Shown here piece by piece: positions 1-9,550 of a stretch of DNA of 64,000 bases. The notes below the pieces were generated by a model that saw only the letters and a list, made by a program, of their open reading frames with translations, had not been told where the DNA came from and ran no database searches. The DNA comes from Bacteroidota bacterium (GTDB lineage: Bacteria; Bacteroidota; Bacteroidia; J057; JADKCL01): the NCBI GenBank assembly GCA_016718825.1, contig JADKCL010000015.1:92147-156146 (forward strand), given 5' to 3'. The position numbers were made by a program, and so were the translations under genes. The stretch's first letter is position 1, and each line of letters starts with the position of its first letter.

Positions 1-1708
1 GTTTGCAATACGCGATAATGTGCTCATTTTCAATGCTGCAAAATTGCAGGTTGTGCATGCGGTGAAACGCGGGATTGGCTTTGCGCGCTGCATTCACCTT
101 GGTCATCACATACGTCAGGCGGTTGCGTTTTTCCCAATCCCAATTGCGGATTTCGTATTTCTCCGAATCCCAATATTCCTCGCGACCCGGCACGGCCTCA
201 TGCACAAGATATTCATAGACAGGTCCGTACATGCCGTAATTGCTTGACATTGTTGCCGCCATGAAATAGCGCACCAAGTAAATGGCCTCGTTGCCGTTTT
301 GCAGGTGCCAAGGCAAAATGTCGGGCGTATTCGGCCAAAAATTCGCGCGAAAATACTCCTTGCCCGGGCCTTGTGTGAGTTCGGTGAGGTAATCGGTGAG
401 CTCGCGTTTGCTTACCCGCCATGTATAATAGGAGTAGGACTGCGAAAATCCGGCCTTGGCCAATTCGTGCATGACCTTGGGCCGGGTAAATGCTTCCGAC
501 AGAAAAATCACGCCCGGATCGACTTTGTGCGCCTCCGCAATCACCCATTCCCAGAAACGGTAGGGCTTGGTATGCGGATTGTCGATGCGGAAAATGCGGA
601 CTCCTTGCTGCATCCAATAATGAATCACGCCCCAAAGCGCGTCCCAGAGGTTTTTCCAGTCCTCGGTCTCGAAGTAAATCGGAAGGATGTCCTGATACTT
701 TTTCGGCGGATTTTCGGCGTATTGCACGCTGCCGTCGGGGCGCCACTTGAACCATTGCGGATGTTCCTTGACCCAAGGATGCTCCGGCGCGCACTGAAAC
801 GCGATGTCCATCGCCATTTCAAGCCCATGGGCTTCAGCATCAGCGATCAGGGCTTTGAAATCTTCCAGCGTTCCCAGCGCGGGCAGGATGTCCGTATGCC
901 CGCCTTCGCTTGCGCCCACGCCCCAGCAGGAGCCGGGTTCGTCGGGGCCGGCAGTCAATGAATTGTTTTTCCCCTTCCGGAAACCGCGCCCAATCGGATG
1001 AATCGGCGGCAAATACAGCACGTCAAAACCGAACTCCTGCAAGCGCGGCAGCAGCTTTTGCACATCTTTAAATGTGCCATGCTGACCCGGTTCGCGCGAA
1101 GCTGACCTTGGAAAAAGCTCGTACCAAGCGCTGAATTCGGCTTTTTGACGGTCTACCCAGAGCTTGCGCACAGGGTATTCCACCGGCCAAGCTTGCTTGG
1201 GGTATTGAAGGAAAAGCGCATGCAATTCGTCGGACAAGGCTGCGGTGACTGCCGCTTCATAGCTTTCAGAATCGGCAAACAAAGCCTTCCATTGGACCAA
1301 AATCGCCTTTTCTGCGACTTCTACGAATCCGAGCAAATGGTCCAGATGCTGTATGCCATCGAGCAATTCGACGTTGACGTGTTGCCCGCCTTCGACCTTG
1401 CGACCGAGTTCGTGTTGCCAATTGAGGGCATGATCGACCCAGCCCATGGCCTTGTATTCGTATTCGCCAACTTGATCCAGGTCGAATGCAGCTTCCCAGC
1501 GGTCATTCACGAGGTGAATGAGCTGTACGCTGCTCCAGTTGCCTTGGCCGCCATGGCGGTAGAGGAGGTGGCCGTTGACCACGTCATGGCCATCGCCAAA
1601 CAGGTCGACTTGCACGACAAATCGGTCACCGACAACGCGTTTGACCAAAAACCGCCCGCCATCGACTTCGGGGCTTAGATTTTCCAGGATGACCCTGCTT
1701 TGGGACAT
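1..1708 (-). CDS. glgE: Maltosyltransferase GlgE (alpha-1,4-glucan:maltose-1-phosphate), 3' end outside the window
   Basis: Transfers maltose from maltose-1-phosphate to the non-reducing end of alpha-glucan (GH13_3; GlgE pathway of glycogen synthesis). The reading frame is open from ATG at 1708 (MSQSRVILE) to the left edge, about 569 codons, so roughly the last 80-100 residues of the usual ~650-670 are missing. The catalytic barrel carries RIDNPHTKPYRFWEW with the expected nucleophile Asp at residue 376, and FLSEAFTRP with the general acid Glu at residue 405. The spacing of 29 equals that in characterised GlgE. The N-terminal part (EYEYKAMGWVDHALNW) is the immunoglobulin-like domain. An AGTGTC/GACACT dyad lies just upstream (about 1718-1735) and could be an operator, which is inference. 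No treS or pep2 gene is visible, so the source of maltose-1-phosphate lies elsewhere. Confidence in the family is high. Confidence 0.93.
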   Translation of the reverse strand, partial: MSQSRVILENLSPEVDGGRFLVKRVVGDRFVVQVDLFGDGHDVVNGHLLYRHGGQGNWSSVQLIHLVNDRWEAAFDLDQVGEYEYKAMGWVDHALNWQHELGRKVEGGQHVNVELLDGIQHLDHLLGFVEVAEKAILVQWKALFADSESYEAAVTAALSDELHALFLQYPKQAWPVEYPVRKLWVDRQKAEFSAWYELFPRSASREPGQHGTFKDVQKLLPRLQEFGFDVLYLPPIHPIGRGFRKGKNNSLTAGPDEPGSCWGVGASEGGHTDILPALGTLEDFKALIADAEAHGLEMAMDIAFQCAPEHPWVKEHPQWFKWRPDGSVQYAENPPKKYQDILPIYFETEDWKNLWDALWGVIHYWMQQGVRIFRIDNPHTKPYRFWEWVIAEAHKVDPGVIFLSEAFTRPKVMHELAKAGFSQSYSYYTWRVSKRELTDYLTELTQGPGKEYFRANFWPNTPDILPWHLQNGNEAIYLVRYFMAATMSSNYGMYGPVYEYLVHEAVPGREEYWDSEKYEIRNWDWEKRNRLTYVMTKVNAARKANPAFHRMHNLQFCSIENEHIIAYCK

Positions 1709-1843
1709 AATTTCAATGAATAAGTGTCATTCGGACACTAAGATAGGGAAAAACTGAATGAATGCCCGTTGAAAATGGACGAGGTTGGTTTACAGGCACT
1801 CTTTTTGGAGAAAATTTCGCGTATTAGATCATAAAACAAGTTG

Positions 1844-2053
1844 ATGGAAGAGATATGGAAGTTGGATGCTGAGGAGCAGCTTTTGATTGCCAAGGCGATT
1901 TTGGAAAGAGCTGAGGATTCTGGGATGCCCCATTCCATTGAATTTGAAGAGGAACAGATTTGGTACCAAAACTTGCTTGCGCGCCAAGAAAAAGCGCCCA
2001 AAAACGTTGTTCCTTGGGAGGAGATGAAATCAAGGATTCGTGGTCGGATATGA
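1844..2053 (+). CDS. Putative addiction-module antitoxin component (PF09720/TIGR02574-like)
   Basis: Small acidic protein of about 69 residues. It has the layout of the short antitoxin family that pairs with RelE/ParE toxins: a helical N-terminus (EIWKLDAEEQLLIAKAILE), a variable middle, and the typical tail VPWEEMKSRIRGRI, like the family's PWEEVKxRL ending. A stop codon at 1832 leaves TTG 1841 or ATG 1844 as starts; ATG was chosen. The stop overlaps the next ATG (ATGA at 2050-2053), the coupling expected for a toxin gene, but only 18 codons follow. Function in toxin binding and autorepression is inferred from the family; the similarity is short, so confidence is moderate. Confidence 0.5.
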   Translation: MEEIWKLDAEEQLLIAKAILERAEDSGMPHSIEFEEEQIWYQNLLARQEKAPKNVVPWEEMKSRIRGRI

Positions 2054-2106
2054 TCTACGAGGTTCAAGATCGTCTGCTCGAACAACGACTGATAGAAGCC
2101 AAATAG
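2050..2106 (+). pseudogene. Possible remnant of a RelE/ParE-type toxin start
   Basis: An 18-codon frame (MIYEVQDRLLEQRLIEAK) starts at an ATG that overlaps the antitoxin stop by ATGA and ends at TAG 2104-2106. Its position and first residues (MIYEV) fit the start of a RelE/ParE toxin, but no continuation is visible in any frame over the next 100 bases. It may be a truncated toxin or a chance frame. Confidence 0.18.
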
Positions 2107-2248
2107 AATTCAGAATCAGCATTTACTCCATTTTAACCAAATCTGCGGGCACTTTCGCGTCCACACCCATGCTCACACAAGGAGAAGCCGTCTTCATCCC
2201 TTCATTTTTGCATTCCCATCTTTGACAAATCCTCCCTATTTTAGCCTC

Positions 2249-3286
2249 GTGAAGAAATGGTCGCTTTTACTCCTCGCTTGCTTGCCTGTTTTGGTCAATG
2301 CCCAGATTGGTGGCAGGCATGTTTATGATTTCTTGAATCTGAGCCCTTCCGCCCGGATTTCATCCTTGGGAGGCGTGAACATTGCCACCTACGACCATGA
2401 CCTGAACTATGCCTTGATGAATCCGGCGCTTGCGAACGACTCGATGCATCAATCCGTGTCCATGTCGGTAGCTAACTACCTGAGCGACATTACTTATGGC
2501 TACGCAGGGTACTCACATTCCTTTGAGAATGTCGGCAATTTCCACGGAGGAATCCAGTTTTTGAGCTACGGAAAGATGGTTGAAGCGGATGTCTATGGCA
2601 ACCAAACCGGTCGTTTCTCTGCTTCGGACCTCGCCTTTGTGGTCGGTGGTGCGCGGCAAGTCGATCGTTTTCGCATCGGAACCAATCTGAAACTGATCAA
2701 CTCCAACGTGAGCCGTTACCGTTCGCATTTTGCGATGGGCCTTGATCTCGGCGGCGCCTATGTCAGCGACAACGGACTTTTCACAGCAGGAATGGTCTTC
2801 CGGAACATGGGATTCAATCTGACGAAGTGGGAAACGCCGGACGGGGTGAATACGCCGCTGCCCTTCGAGATTCAAATCGGCATTTCGCAACGCCTGAAGC
2901 ACATGCCGCTGCGTTTTTCCCTCACAACGACCAACTTGCAAACACCCAACTTGATTTACTACGACAAGGATGCGCCACCGCAAATCGACCTGAGCGGCGA
3001 CACGATTGAAACCAAGTTTCCGGTAGTGGACAACTTGTTCCGCCACGCCGTTTTCGGCGCAGAATTTTTGATTTCCAAAGGTTTCAACCTGCGTGCCGGC
3101 TACAACCACATGCGTCGCCAAGAGCTCCGCAGCGCCAACCGCGGCGGCATCGCCGGATTTTCCTTTGGTGTTGGCATCAAGGTGAAGATGTTCCGCTTCG
3201 ACTATTCCCTTGCAAGCTTCCACGCCGTCGGCCCGACGCATCAGTTTACCTTAGCGACGAACATCGGCAGTTTCAAGAAGAAGTAG
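2249..3286 (+). CDS. porQ: Type IX secretion system protein PorQ
   Basis: Outer-membrane beta-barrel protein of the PorV/PorQ group, linked to the T9SS attachment complex that anchors CTD-bearing cargo at the cell surface. The family signature after the signal peptide is visible: GGRHVYDFLNLSPSAR followed by ISSLGGVNIA, then amphipathic strands to a C-terminal barrel end (HQFTLATNIGSF). GTG at 2249 is preferred over TTG 2222 because it gives a compact signal peptide (KKWSLLLLACLPVLVNAQ); this yields 345 residues, normal for PorQ. The gene stands alone, convergent with ppsA. The window also holds a GldM-type T9SS gene and at least two T9SS cargo proteins. Confidence 0.88.
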   Translation: MKKWSLLLLACLPVLVNAQIGGRHVYDFLNLSPSARISSLGGVNIATYDHDLNYALMNPALANDSMHQSVSMSVANYLSDITYGYAGYSHSFENVGNFHGGIQFLSYGKMVEADVYGNQTGRFSASDLAFVVGGARQVDRFRIGTNLKLINSNVSRYRSHFAMGLDLGGAYVSDNGLFTAGMVFRNMGFNLTKWETPDGVNTPLPFEIQIGISQRLKHMPLRFSLTTTNLQTPNLIYYDKDAPPQIDLSGDTIETKFPVVDNLFRHAVFGAEFLISKGFNLRAGYNHMRRQELRSANRGGIAGFSFGVGIKVKMFRFDYSLASFHAVGPTHQFTLATNIGSFKKK

Positions 3287-3436
3287 CTTGAAATTCAGAC
3301 ACCGGTGAATTTGGTTCCTTCAGAAGCCAAACTTTCATGACTCGTTTTTCTTAAAATTCCGGGCACCTCGCCGAGCCACTTTACAGGAAGCGATCGTTGC
3401 TGATCCCTATTATTCTGGGACCTAATTGATGATAGA

Positions 3437-5875
3437 TCAATCCATTGGGTGTATGATTTCCGGCTGCAGTTCCGATTCGGCCAAGGCGATATTTTCAATT
3501 CCTTTCAGCAGCGCATCGGCGTTGAACGAGATGCTGTCGATCCCGCAACGCACAAGGAATTTGGCATACGCCGGATAATCGCTGGGTGCTTGTCCGCAGA
3601 GACCGATTTTGATGTTGGCGGCTCGGGCTTTTTGGATCGCCATTTCGATGAGGCGCATCACGGCGGGGTCAAACGGGCTGAAAATTTCGCTGAGCAACTC
3701 CGAGTCCCGGTCTGCTCCCAAGGTGAGCTGTGTCAGGTCATTGGAACCGATGGAAAACCCGTCGAAATGCTCGGCGAATTCCGTTGCCAAGATCGCATTG
3801 CTCGGGATCTCCACCATCATGTAGCGTTCCAAGCCCTTTTCTCCGCGCCGCAAGCCTTGCTCGTCCATGATCTGATTGACCTTCAGGGCCTCATCGACCG
3901 TGCGGCAAAATGGAATCATCAATTTCACGTTGGTGAATCCCATTTCCTCGCGCACCACCTTCATCGCCTTGCATTCCATCTCGAATCCTTCCCGGTAGAG
4001 CGGATGATAATACCGCGAAGCCCCTCTGAACCCGATCATCGGATTTTCCTCATTCGGCTCGAACTGCTTGCCGCCCAATAGGTTGGCGTATTCGTTGCTT
4101 TTGAAATCGCTCATGCGCACGATCACATCCTTGGGGTAGAATGCCGCGGCGATCACCGCTGTTGCCTCTGCCAATCGCTGGACAAAAAACTCCTTTTTGT
4201 CGGGATAGGCATGTGTTTTGGCCTCAATTTCGGACTTCACGGCTTGGTCTTCGAGTTTGTCAAAGTGATGCAACGCCATCGGATGAATGCCAATCGCATT
4301 GTTGATGATAAACTCCATCCGCATCAAGCCGACACCCGCATTGGGCAATTGCGCGAACTGGAAAGCTTTGCTGGGATGCCCCAAAATGAGCATCGGCTGT
4401 GTCCTGGGCAACTTCACATTGCTGATATCGGTAGTCTTCTCGGTCCATTCGAGTTTTCCTTCCAATACCGAGCCCGAATCGCCCTCGGCCGCATTGACTG
4501 TGATCCACTGTCCGGTCTGAATGCTGCTTGTGGCATTGCCGGTACCCACCACAGCCACCGCGCCCATCTCACGGGCCACAATGGCAGCATGGGAGGTTGG
4601 CCCGCCTTGGTCGGTGACAATGGCGGCTGCTTTCATCAAGACGGGATCCCAATCTGGATCGGTGCGGCAGGTCACCAAGATTTCGTCGGCCTGCAAGAGG
4701 TCGATTTCGGACGGGGATTGCAGAATCCTCGCTTTTCCACTTGTGATGCGATTGCCGAGGCCGACACCTTTGCAGAGCACTTTTCCTTTGGTTTTCAGCT
4801 CATATTCGGTGTACAAGCGCGTCTTCCCTTTTTGGCTGTGCACGGTTTCCGGTCTTGCCTGAACGATGAAAAACTCATTCGTGATGCCATCCTTGGCCCA
4901 TTCGATGTCCATGTGGCAACCATAGTGCTGCTCGATGGCCTTCCCCCAGAGTGCCAAATCGCGAATTTCGTCGTCTTGTAGCACGAACTTCTGCCGCATT
5001 TCCAATGACGTTTCGATGTTTTGTATTGCGCTTTCAGGACGCCTGAGATCCCAACTTTCGACAGGGGTGTAGACCATGGTCAATTCCTTGCTTCCAAGCT
5101 TCCGGGAAATGATCGGGCGGTTTACGTCTCCTGCCAATTCCTTGAAAACCAGCCATTCATCAGAATTTACATTCCCCTGCACAATGTTTTCTCCCAAGCC
5201 ATACGAACCCGAGATGAGCACGACATTTTCAAAACCGGAGTCCGGGTCGAGCGTGAACATGACGCCCGAGCAGCCGAGATCCGAGCGCACCATGCGCTGG
5301 ACACCCACAGAAAGGGCCACTTTTGCATGTTCAAACCCATTGTCGATGCGGTATTTGATGGCACGATCCGTGTAGAGCGAGGCAAAACATTGATGACAAG
5401 CTCGGATCAAAAGATCTTCGCCTTGCACATTGAGGTAAGTTTCCTGTTGTCCAGCGAAGCTTGCCGTGGGCAGGTCTTCGGCGGTGGCGCTGCTCCTTAC
5501 TGCGAAAGATATCTCGGAACCGTATTCGCTGACCATGCGCTGAAATCCCTCGCGGATCGCCTGACGCACAGCTTCAGGCAATTCAAACTGTAACAGAAGC
5601 GCCCTACAATCTGCACCGACCGCTGCAAGATTGGAATAACCCACCGTATCAAGCTTGGCAAGGGCCGCATCGAGCTGCTGCTGAAGCCCGTTTACCTGGA
5701 CAAAATCGCGGTATGCTTGGGCGCTCAGCACAAAACCATCCGGAACACGGATATGCGCCCCGCCAAGTTTCGAGAACATTTCTCCCAGGGAGGCATTTTT
5801 GCCCCCGACCAATCCAACGTCCTTTGACCCGATCTCCCCAAACCCGTAAGTGTATTTTTTTTCAGCTGTTACCAT
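3437..5875 (-). CDS. ppsA: Phosphoenolpyruvate synthase
   Basis: Makes phosphoenolpyruvate from pyruvate and ATP (AMP and phosphate released) for gluconeogenesis in the cytoplasm. The domains run in the usual order: N-terminal ATP-grasp PPDK_N domain (GLVGGKNASLGEM, RSSATAEDLPTASFAGQQET), the phosphohistidine swivel domain with GGPTSHAAIVARE (catalytic His around residue 420-430), and the C-terminal PEP-binding barrel (MIGFRGASRYY, SIGSNDLTQLTLG, IGLCGQAPSDYP). ATG at 5875 (MVTAEKKYTYGFGEIG) is chosen over an upstream TTG because homologues begin with this sequence; it gives 812 residues, close to the 792 of E. coli PpsA. It lies downstream of gltA on the same strand, but a terminator hairpin separates them. 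Pairing with glgE and gltA suggests active gluconeogenesis and storage-glucan synthesis. Confidence 0.95.
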   Translation of the reverse strand: MVTAEKKYTYGFGEIGSKDVGLVGGKNASLGEMFSKLGGAHIRVPDGFVLSAQAYRDFVQVNGLQQQLDAALAKLDTVGYSNLAAVGADCRALLLQFELPEAVRQAIREGFQRMVSEYGSEISFAVRSSATAEDLPTASFAGQQETYLNVQGEDLLIRACHQCFASLYTDRAIKYRIDNGFEHAKVALSVGVQRMVRSDLGCSGVMFTLDPDSGFENVVLISGSYGLGENIVQGNVNSDEWLVFKELAGDVNRPIISRKLGSKELTMVYTPVESWDLRRPESAIQNIETSLEMRQKFVLQDDEIRDLALWGKAIEQHYGCHMDIEWAKDGITNEFFIVQARPETVHSQKGKTRLYTEYELKTKGKVLCKGVGLGNRITSGKARILQSPSEIDLLQADEILVTCRTDPDWDPVLMKAAAIVTDQGGPTSHAAIVAREMGAVAVVGTGNATSSIQTGQWITVNAAEGDSGSVLEGKLEWTEKTTDISNVKLPRTQPMLILGHPSKAFQFAQLPNAGVGLMRMEFIINNAIGIHPMALHHFDKLEDQAVKSEIEAKTHAYPDKKEFFVQRLAEATAVIAAAFYPKDVIVRMSDFKSNEYANLLGGKQFEPNEENPMIGFRGASRYYHPLYREGFEMECKAMKVVREEMGFTNVKLMIPFCRTVDEALKVNQIMDEQGLRRGEKGLERYMMVEIPSNAILATEFAEHFDGFSIGSNDLTQLTLGADRDSELLSEIFSPFDPAVMRLIEMAIQKARAANIKIGLCGQAPSDYPAYAKFLVRCGIDSISFNADALLKGIENIALAESELQPEIIHPMD

Positions 5876-6107
5876 GACAAAGTCTTCCGTTTTGAAAACA
5901 CCAACAAACGTCGACAGGATCTGTAAGCAACTGAATGACAATACTCAATGCCGGGAATAACATTGATCACTTTAATGCCTAAGGTGACGCATTCAAACAA
6001 CGGCAGGGTTCGGGTCGGATGAATGCAAGCGTTCCACCATTTGCGCGCAACTTCCGACAGCAGAATGGCGATCAGACCCTTTCTTGGGTTTGGGAGATTG
6101 GGTTCCA

Positions 6108-6139
6108 CCCAAAAAGAAAAGTCCCGCTTGCGGCGGGAC
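6108..6139 (-). terminator. Rho-independent terminator after gltA
   Basis: A 7-bp stem GTCCCGC/GCGGGAC with a short loop lies at about 6121-6139. On the minus strand it is followed by a T-rich stretch (TTTTCTTTTT, 6109-6120). It sits 26 bases past the gltA stop codon, so gltA is probably transcribed separately from ppsA. Confidence 0.75.
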
Positions 6140-6164
6140 CTTCCTGAAAGAAAAACTTCTTTTC

Positions 6165-7466
6165 TTAGCGGTTTTCGATAGAGACGAAAGGCCGTGAGGT
6201 GTGGCCGGTGTAGATCTGACGTGGGCGACCGATTGGTTCGCCGCCTTCACGCATTTCTTTCCACTGTGCCATCCAGCCTGGGAGACGACCGAGGGCAAAC
6301 ATGACCGTGAACATTTCGGTTGGGATGCCCAAAGCGCGGTAGATGATGCCGCTGTAGAAGTCCACGTTGGGGTACAATTTGCGCTCCTTGAAGTAGTCGT
6401 CGCTGAGGGCGGCTTCTTCGAGGCCTTTTGCAATCTCGAGCACAGGATCATTGATGCCCAATTTGCCGAGAATCTTGTCACATGCCACTTTGATGATTCG
6501 GGCACGTGGGTCAAAATTCTTGTACACACGGTGACCGAAGCCCATGAGGCGGAAGTCGTCGTTTTTGTCTTTTGCTTTGTTGATCCACTTGGCCGTATCG
6601 CCGCCGTCGGCTTTGATTTGCTCAAGCATTTCGATCACTTCCTGATTGGCACCGCCATGGAGCGGACCCCAGAGTGCGGTGATACCGGCTGCAATGCTGG
6701 CATACAGGTTGGCGTGGCTGGAACCGACGATACGCACGGTCGAGGTAGAGCAGTTTTGCTCGTGGTCGGCGTGGAGGATCAACAATGTGTTGAGTGCTTC
6801 GTTGACGATCGGATCCGGGGTGTATTCCTTGCCCATGCTACCGTACATCATCTGCAGGAAGCTGCCGACGTAGTCGAGGCGGTTGTCAGGCTGCAACAAT
6901 TGTTCGCCACGACCTTTGCGGTAGATGGCGGCAGCGATGCCGGAGAAGTTGCCCATGATGCGGTCCATGGTGCGGGCCACTTTTTCTGGGGTAAAGTCGT
7001 CGTCGCTTGCAGGATACCAGCCGGAGAGTGCCAAGGTGGATGCAGACAGCATCGCCATCGGATGCAATGACTTTGGCATGGCGTTGATGAGGGCGCCCAT
7101 TCCTTCTGGAATTGCATTTTGAGCCTTCAAGCCCAATTCGTGAGCGTGCAATTGCTCCTTTGTGGGCAATTCGCCGTTGACCAGCAGATATGCTACCTCG
7201 ATGAACGATGCTTTTTCAGCAAGTTCTTCGATAGAGTAGCCGCGGTAATGCAAAATTCCGAGCTCACCATCCAAAAACGTGATGCCGCTCTGGCAAGCAC
7301 CCGTGTTTTTGTAACCAGAATCCAAGGTCACGTAGCCCGTTTTGGCGCGCAATGGACCGATGTCAATCCCTTTTTCGTTTTCGGTGCCTACAACCACAGG
7401 AAAGGAGATGGTATTCTCCCCAAACTTCAGTTCCACCGTCTCATTCAACTCAGCTATCTTGGACAT
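6165..7466 (-). CDS. gltA: Citrate synthase
   Basis: Condenses oxaloacetate and acetyl-CoA to citrate, the entry step of the TCA cycle. The 433-residue protein matches type II (hexameric, proteobacterial-style) citrate synthase. HADHEQNCSTSTVR is the conserved core helix, GPLHGGANQ and GFGHRVYKNFDPRA carry the two catalytic histidines, and LYPNVDFYSG the catalytic aspartate. The C-terminus ends in RPRQIYTGHTSRPFVSIENR-like residues typical of the group. The start MSKIAELNETVELKF is the only good start. A terminator follows at 6108-6139. Confidence 0.97.
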   Translation of the reverse strand: MSKIAELNETVELKFGENTISFPVVVGTENEKGIDIGPLRAKTGYVTLDSGYKNTGACQSGITFLDGELGILHYRGYSIEELAEKASFIEVAYLLVNGELPTKEQLHAHELGLKAQNAIPEGMGALINAMPKSLHPMAMLSASTLALSGWYPASDDDFTPEKVARTMDRIMGNFSGIAAAIYRKGRGEQLLQPDNRLDYVGSFLQMMYGSMGKEYTPDPIVNEALNTLLILHADHEQNCSTSTVRIVGSSHANLYASIAAGITALWGPLHGGANQEVIEMLEQIKADGGDTAKWINKAKDKNDDFRLMGFGHRVYKNFDPRARIIKVACDKILGKLGINDPVLEIAKGLEEAALSDDYFKERKLYPNVDFYSGIIYRALGIPTEMFTVMFALGRLPGWMAQWKEMREGGEPIGRPRQIYTGHTSRPFVSIENR

Positions 7467-7690
7467 TTTCGTATCAGTATTTTATCGATTTTTATTTCAG
7501 GATTCTGTATAGTACGGGACTATGAAAGAAAACCCTGCAATTTAGTAATTCGGACCACATTACAATACATAAATCAATGCAATCAACTATTTTTTCAACC
7601 CATTAGCCGGTAAAAAGGTTTTCTGATTGTTCTCAAATTTTTGGAATCTGGCAGCCATCGGAGGGTATTGAATTTGTTTAACTTGCAGCA

Positions 7691-8739
7691 ATGAAGCCCG
7701 AAAGGAAGGCATTTTTCAAAAAGTGGTTACGAAAATTGGCATGGTTGCCGATTTTGTTGCTGCTTTTTATCGCCTTGCTGGAGCTTTTTTACCGAAATCA
7801 ATGGATTGATACCTACAAACGGGAACTGAATGCGCTGAATCCTGTTGAATTTTCTGTAAATCCGAAGAAAAGGGTGCTGGTCATGGGGGATTCCTTCTCT
7901 GCTGCGACAAATAGCTGGGTGGACGTGCTGCGAAAACGACATTCTGACTGGCAAATTGTCAATTCTGCAGTTCCCGGACCACGATTCTGCAAGCGAACCT
8001 CATGTTGGAGAACCGTTTGTCGGATTTCAAGCCTGACCTGCTGATTTATCAAATCTATGTGGGCAACGATCTTTTTGACCTTCGCTACCCGCTCAATTGG
8101 GGAGAAATCGGATTTTTCAGGAACCTTTATTGGGCGTTGGCAAATCGAATCCGGTCCTTGGCTTGGTTCAACTATGCCTTGGGACAATTCAAACGATCGG
8201 TGGCGCTGCCTGATTTTCAGCAAGGAAAGGTGGATGAAGGCGAATTTGATCCGGCCAAGTATTCGGAACGTGAGCGGTTGTATCTGAAGGCGGAGCCGGG
8301 AATGGTTGAAAATCAGGTTTTGCTGAAGGAAGGCCGGGAAATTGACATGGTGAAGTACGGCGGTTTGTTGAGCGAGTTCATCTACGCTGCTTTGGAGGCC
8401 GATTGTAAAGTGGTGTTGATGGTCATACCGCATTGCAGTCAGGTCCATCCGCGTTATCTCCATCGGTTGGAATTGTTGGGCGCCAAATTCGGAGAGCAGA
8501 CTGCCATGGCTACCGAGGAATATCCGTTTCTGCGGGAATTGCGCGCAATTGTGGATGACAAGGCGGAGATTTTGAATCTATTGCCGGTGATGCAGGAGCG
8601 GGAAGCCGCCGGGCAGTCGATGTACTACCTGCACGATGCCCATTTGAATGATGCAGGGCAGGCAGTTGTGGCGGAGTTGGTGGAGCCCGTGGCCTCCGGC
8701 CACAGGGCTATCGACCGCACGCCTCCGGCGGAATTTTAA
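7691..8739 (+). pseudogene. SGNH/GDSL-like membrane-anchored protein, broken by a frameshift near 7978
   Basis: N-terminal membrane anchor (LAWLPILLLLFIALLELF) followed by an SGNH-hydrolase-like domain. Block I is VLVMGDSFSAA, VGNDLF resembles the GND block, and YYLHDAHLNDAGQ carries the DxxH block with catalytic Asp/His. The first frame runs to about 7978 (VNSAVPG) and the domain resumes in the next frame (TTILQANLMLEN). Restoring one A (GGACC to GGAACC) repairs it, so this is a one-base loss, either real or a sequencing error. The last residues (GHRAIDRTPPAEF, stop 8737-8739) are encoded inside the left arm of the REP-like repeat, so the natural C-terminus has been replaced. Fold and architecture resemble the SGNH protein at the right end of the window. 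The substrate is unknown; polysaccharide O-acetyl transfer or removal is a guess from the family. Confidence 0.7.
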
Positions 8740-8878
8740 GTGGAAGAGAAGCTTGGATATAGACTGCCTACTGACAGACTTCGGCGAATTGCATTTGACT
8801 GATATCTAATTGGGCCATTGCAAAGTCGAAATTCCGCCGGAGGCGTGCGGTCGATCGGCGTTAGGGCCGGAGGCCCAC
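8689..8878. repeat. REP/BIME-like inverted-repeat element, copy A
   Basis: A perfect 27-bp inverted repeat (8710-8736 and 8829-8855) encloses 92 bp. Outside it the arms continue as imperfect inverted repeats (GTGGCCTCCGGCCAC at 8689-8703 against the GGGCCGGAGGCCCAC region ending near 8879). Copy B at 9585-9759 has the same arm length and exactly the same 92-bp interior length with clearly related sequence. The two copies flank the RAYT transposase gene. The left arm forms the 3' end of the upstream SGNH gene. Another 8-bp stem (8891-8898 with 8926-8933) overlaps the transposase stop codon. Confidence 0.85.
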
Positions 8879-8930
8879 GCCTCCAACGACTAGGGGCGGA
8901 GTCCCACGCCTCATTTGTCAGCCCTCGCCC

Positions 8931-9482
8931 CTAAAATGACTGGCCAATCAGGAAGTCTCCACGCTGAATCAGAAGCGGGCATTCTGGATTTGCGGAGGAG
9001 TGCAACCAATCTTCCGGCCGATGTACAAATCCTGCCCTCACGGGATTCATATGAATATAGCGTTCCTTTTGAAGATAGAAATGGTCAGTTTCGATTTGAA
9101 CGGGATGATTGTCCCTTTCCCAAAATTGATAGCTTCCGTCGTTTTGTCGAACATGCGAAAGAAAGGTCAGTCGATCTTCAATGAATTCTCTTCGGCTTTC
9201 ATTCGGATTCTCTCGAACCATTTTCATCAGTTTTTTGGCCGTAAAACTCTTGAAATTGGTCAAAACAGAGTTGAGATAACCCATTTCACAACCTGCTATC
9301 AAATGTAGGTGGTTCGTCATTAAGCAAAAGGAAAAAATACGCAGCCCTTTTTCCCTTTGGCAAAAATTGAGGTTCGATACAATTTCATCACGGTATTCTG
9401 AGCGGATGAATATGTCCGTCCAGCCGGCAACTTTCAATGTCACAAAGAAAATGCCTCCTTCTTGGCAGTATGGTGCTTTCAT
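8931..9482 (-). CDS. REP-associated tyrosine transposase (RAYT, Y1_Tnp family)
   Basis: Single-strand DNA nuclease of the HUH class (IS200/IS605-like) of the kind thought to spread REP palindromes. In 183 residues it shows the N-terminal strand FFVTLKVAGWTDIF, the HUH motif in FSFCLMTNHLHLIAG (HLH), and the C-terminal block RYIHMNPVRAGFVHRPEDW typical of RAYTs, with candidate catalytic tyrosines just before IHMNPVRAG. It is flanked on both sides by copies of a palindromic element, the standard RAYT arrangement, and has its own good promoter at 9511-9542. The frame is intact, so it could be active. No TnpB or other accessory gene is present. Confidence 0.88.
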   Translation of the reverse strand: MKAPYCQEGGIFFVTLKVAGWTDIFIRSEYRDEIVSNLNFCQREKGLRIFSFCLMTNHLHLIAGCEMGYLNSVLTNFKSFTAKKLMKMVRENPNESRREFIEDRLTFLSHVRQNDGSYQFWERDNHPVQIETDHFYLQKERYIHMNPVRAGFVHRPEDWLHSSANPECPLLIQRGDFLIGQSF

Positions 9483-9510
9483 GAATCTGAATATTGGCTA
9501 AATATGTTTG

Positions 9511-9542
9511 CAAAGATACCAGCAATAAAGGCTAAATGCAAA
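9511..9542 (-). promoter_or_regulatory. Bacteroidota-type promoter of the RAYT gene
   Basis: On the minus strand TTTG (9539-9542) and TATCTTTG (9511-9518) are separated by 20 bases, matching the Bacteroidota consensus TTTG-N19-TAnnTTTG. The predicted transcript starts about 20 bases before the RAYT ATG at 9482. Confidence 0.65.
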
Positions 9543-9550
9543 TTTTGATA

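Noticed and set aside
299..961. 220-codon plus-strand frame at the left end
   Set aside because: It is antisense to GlgE, whose catalytic residues are in place on the minus strand.
2040..2225. 61-codon frame after the antitoxin gene
   Set aside because: Low-quality composition, overlaps the antitoxin end and the better ATGA-coupled frame.
5869..6108. 79-codon frame between ppsA and gltA
   Set aside because: Overlaps the gltA terminator and has no features of a protein.
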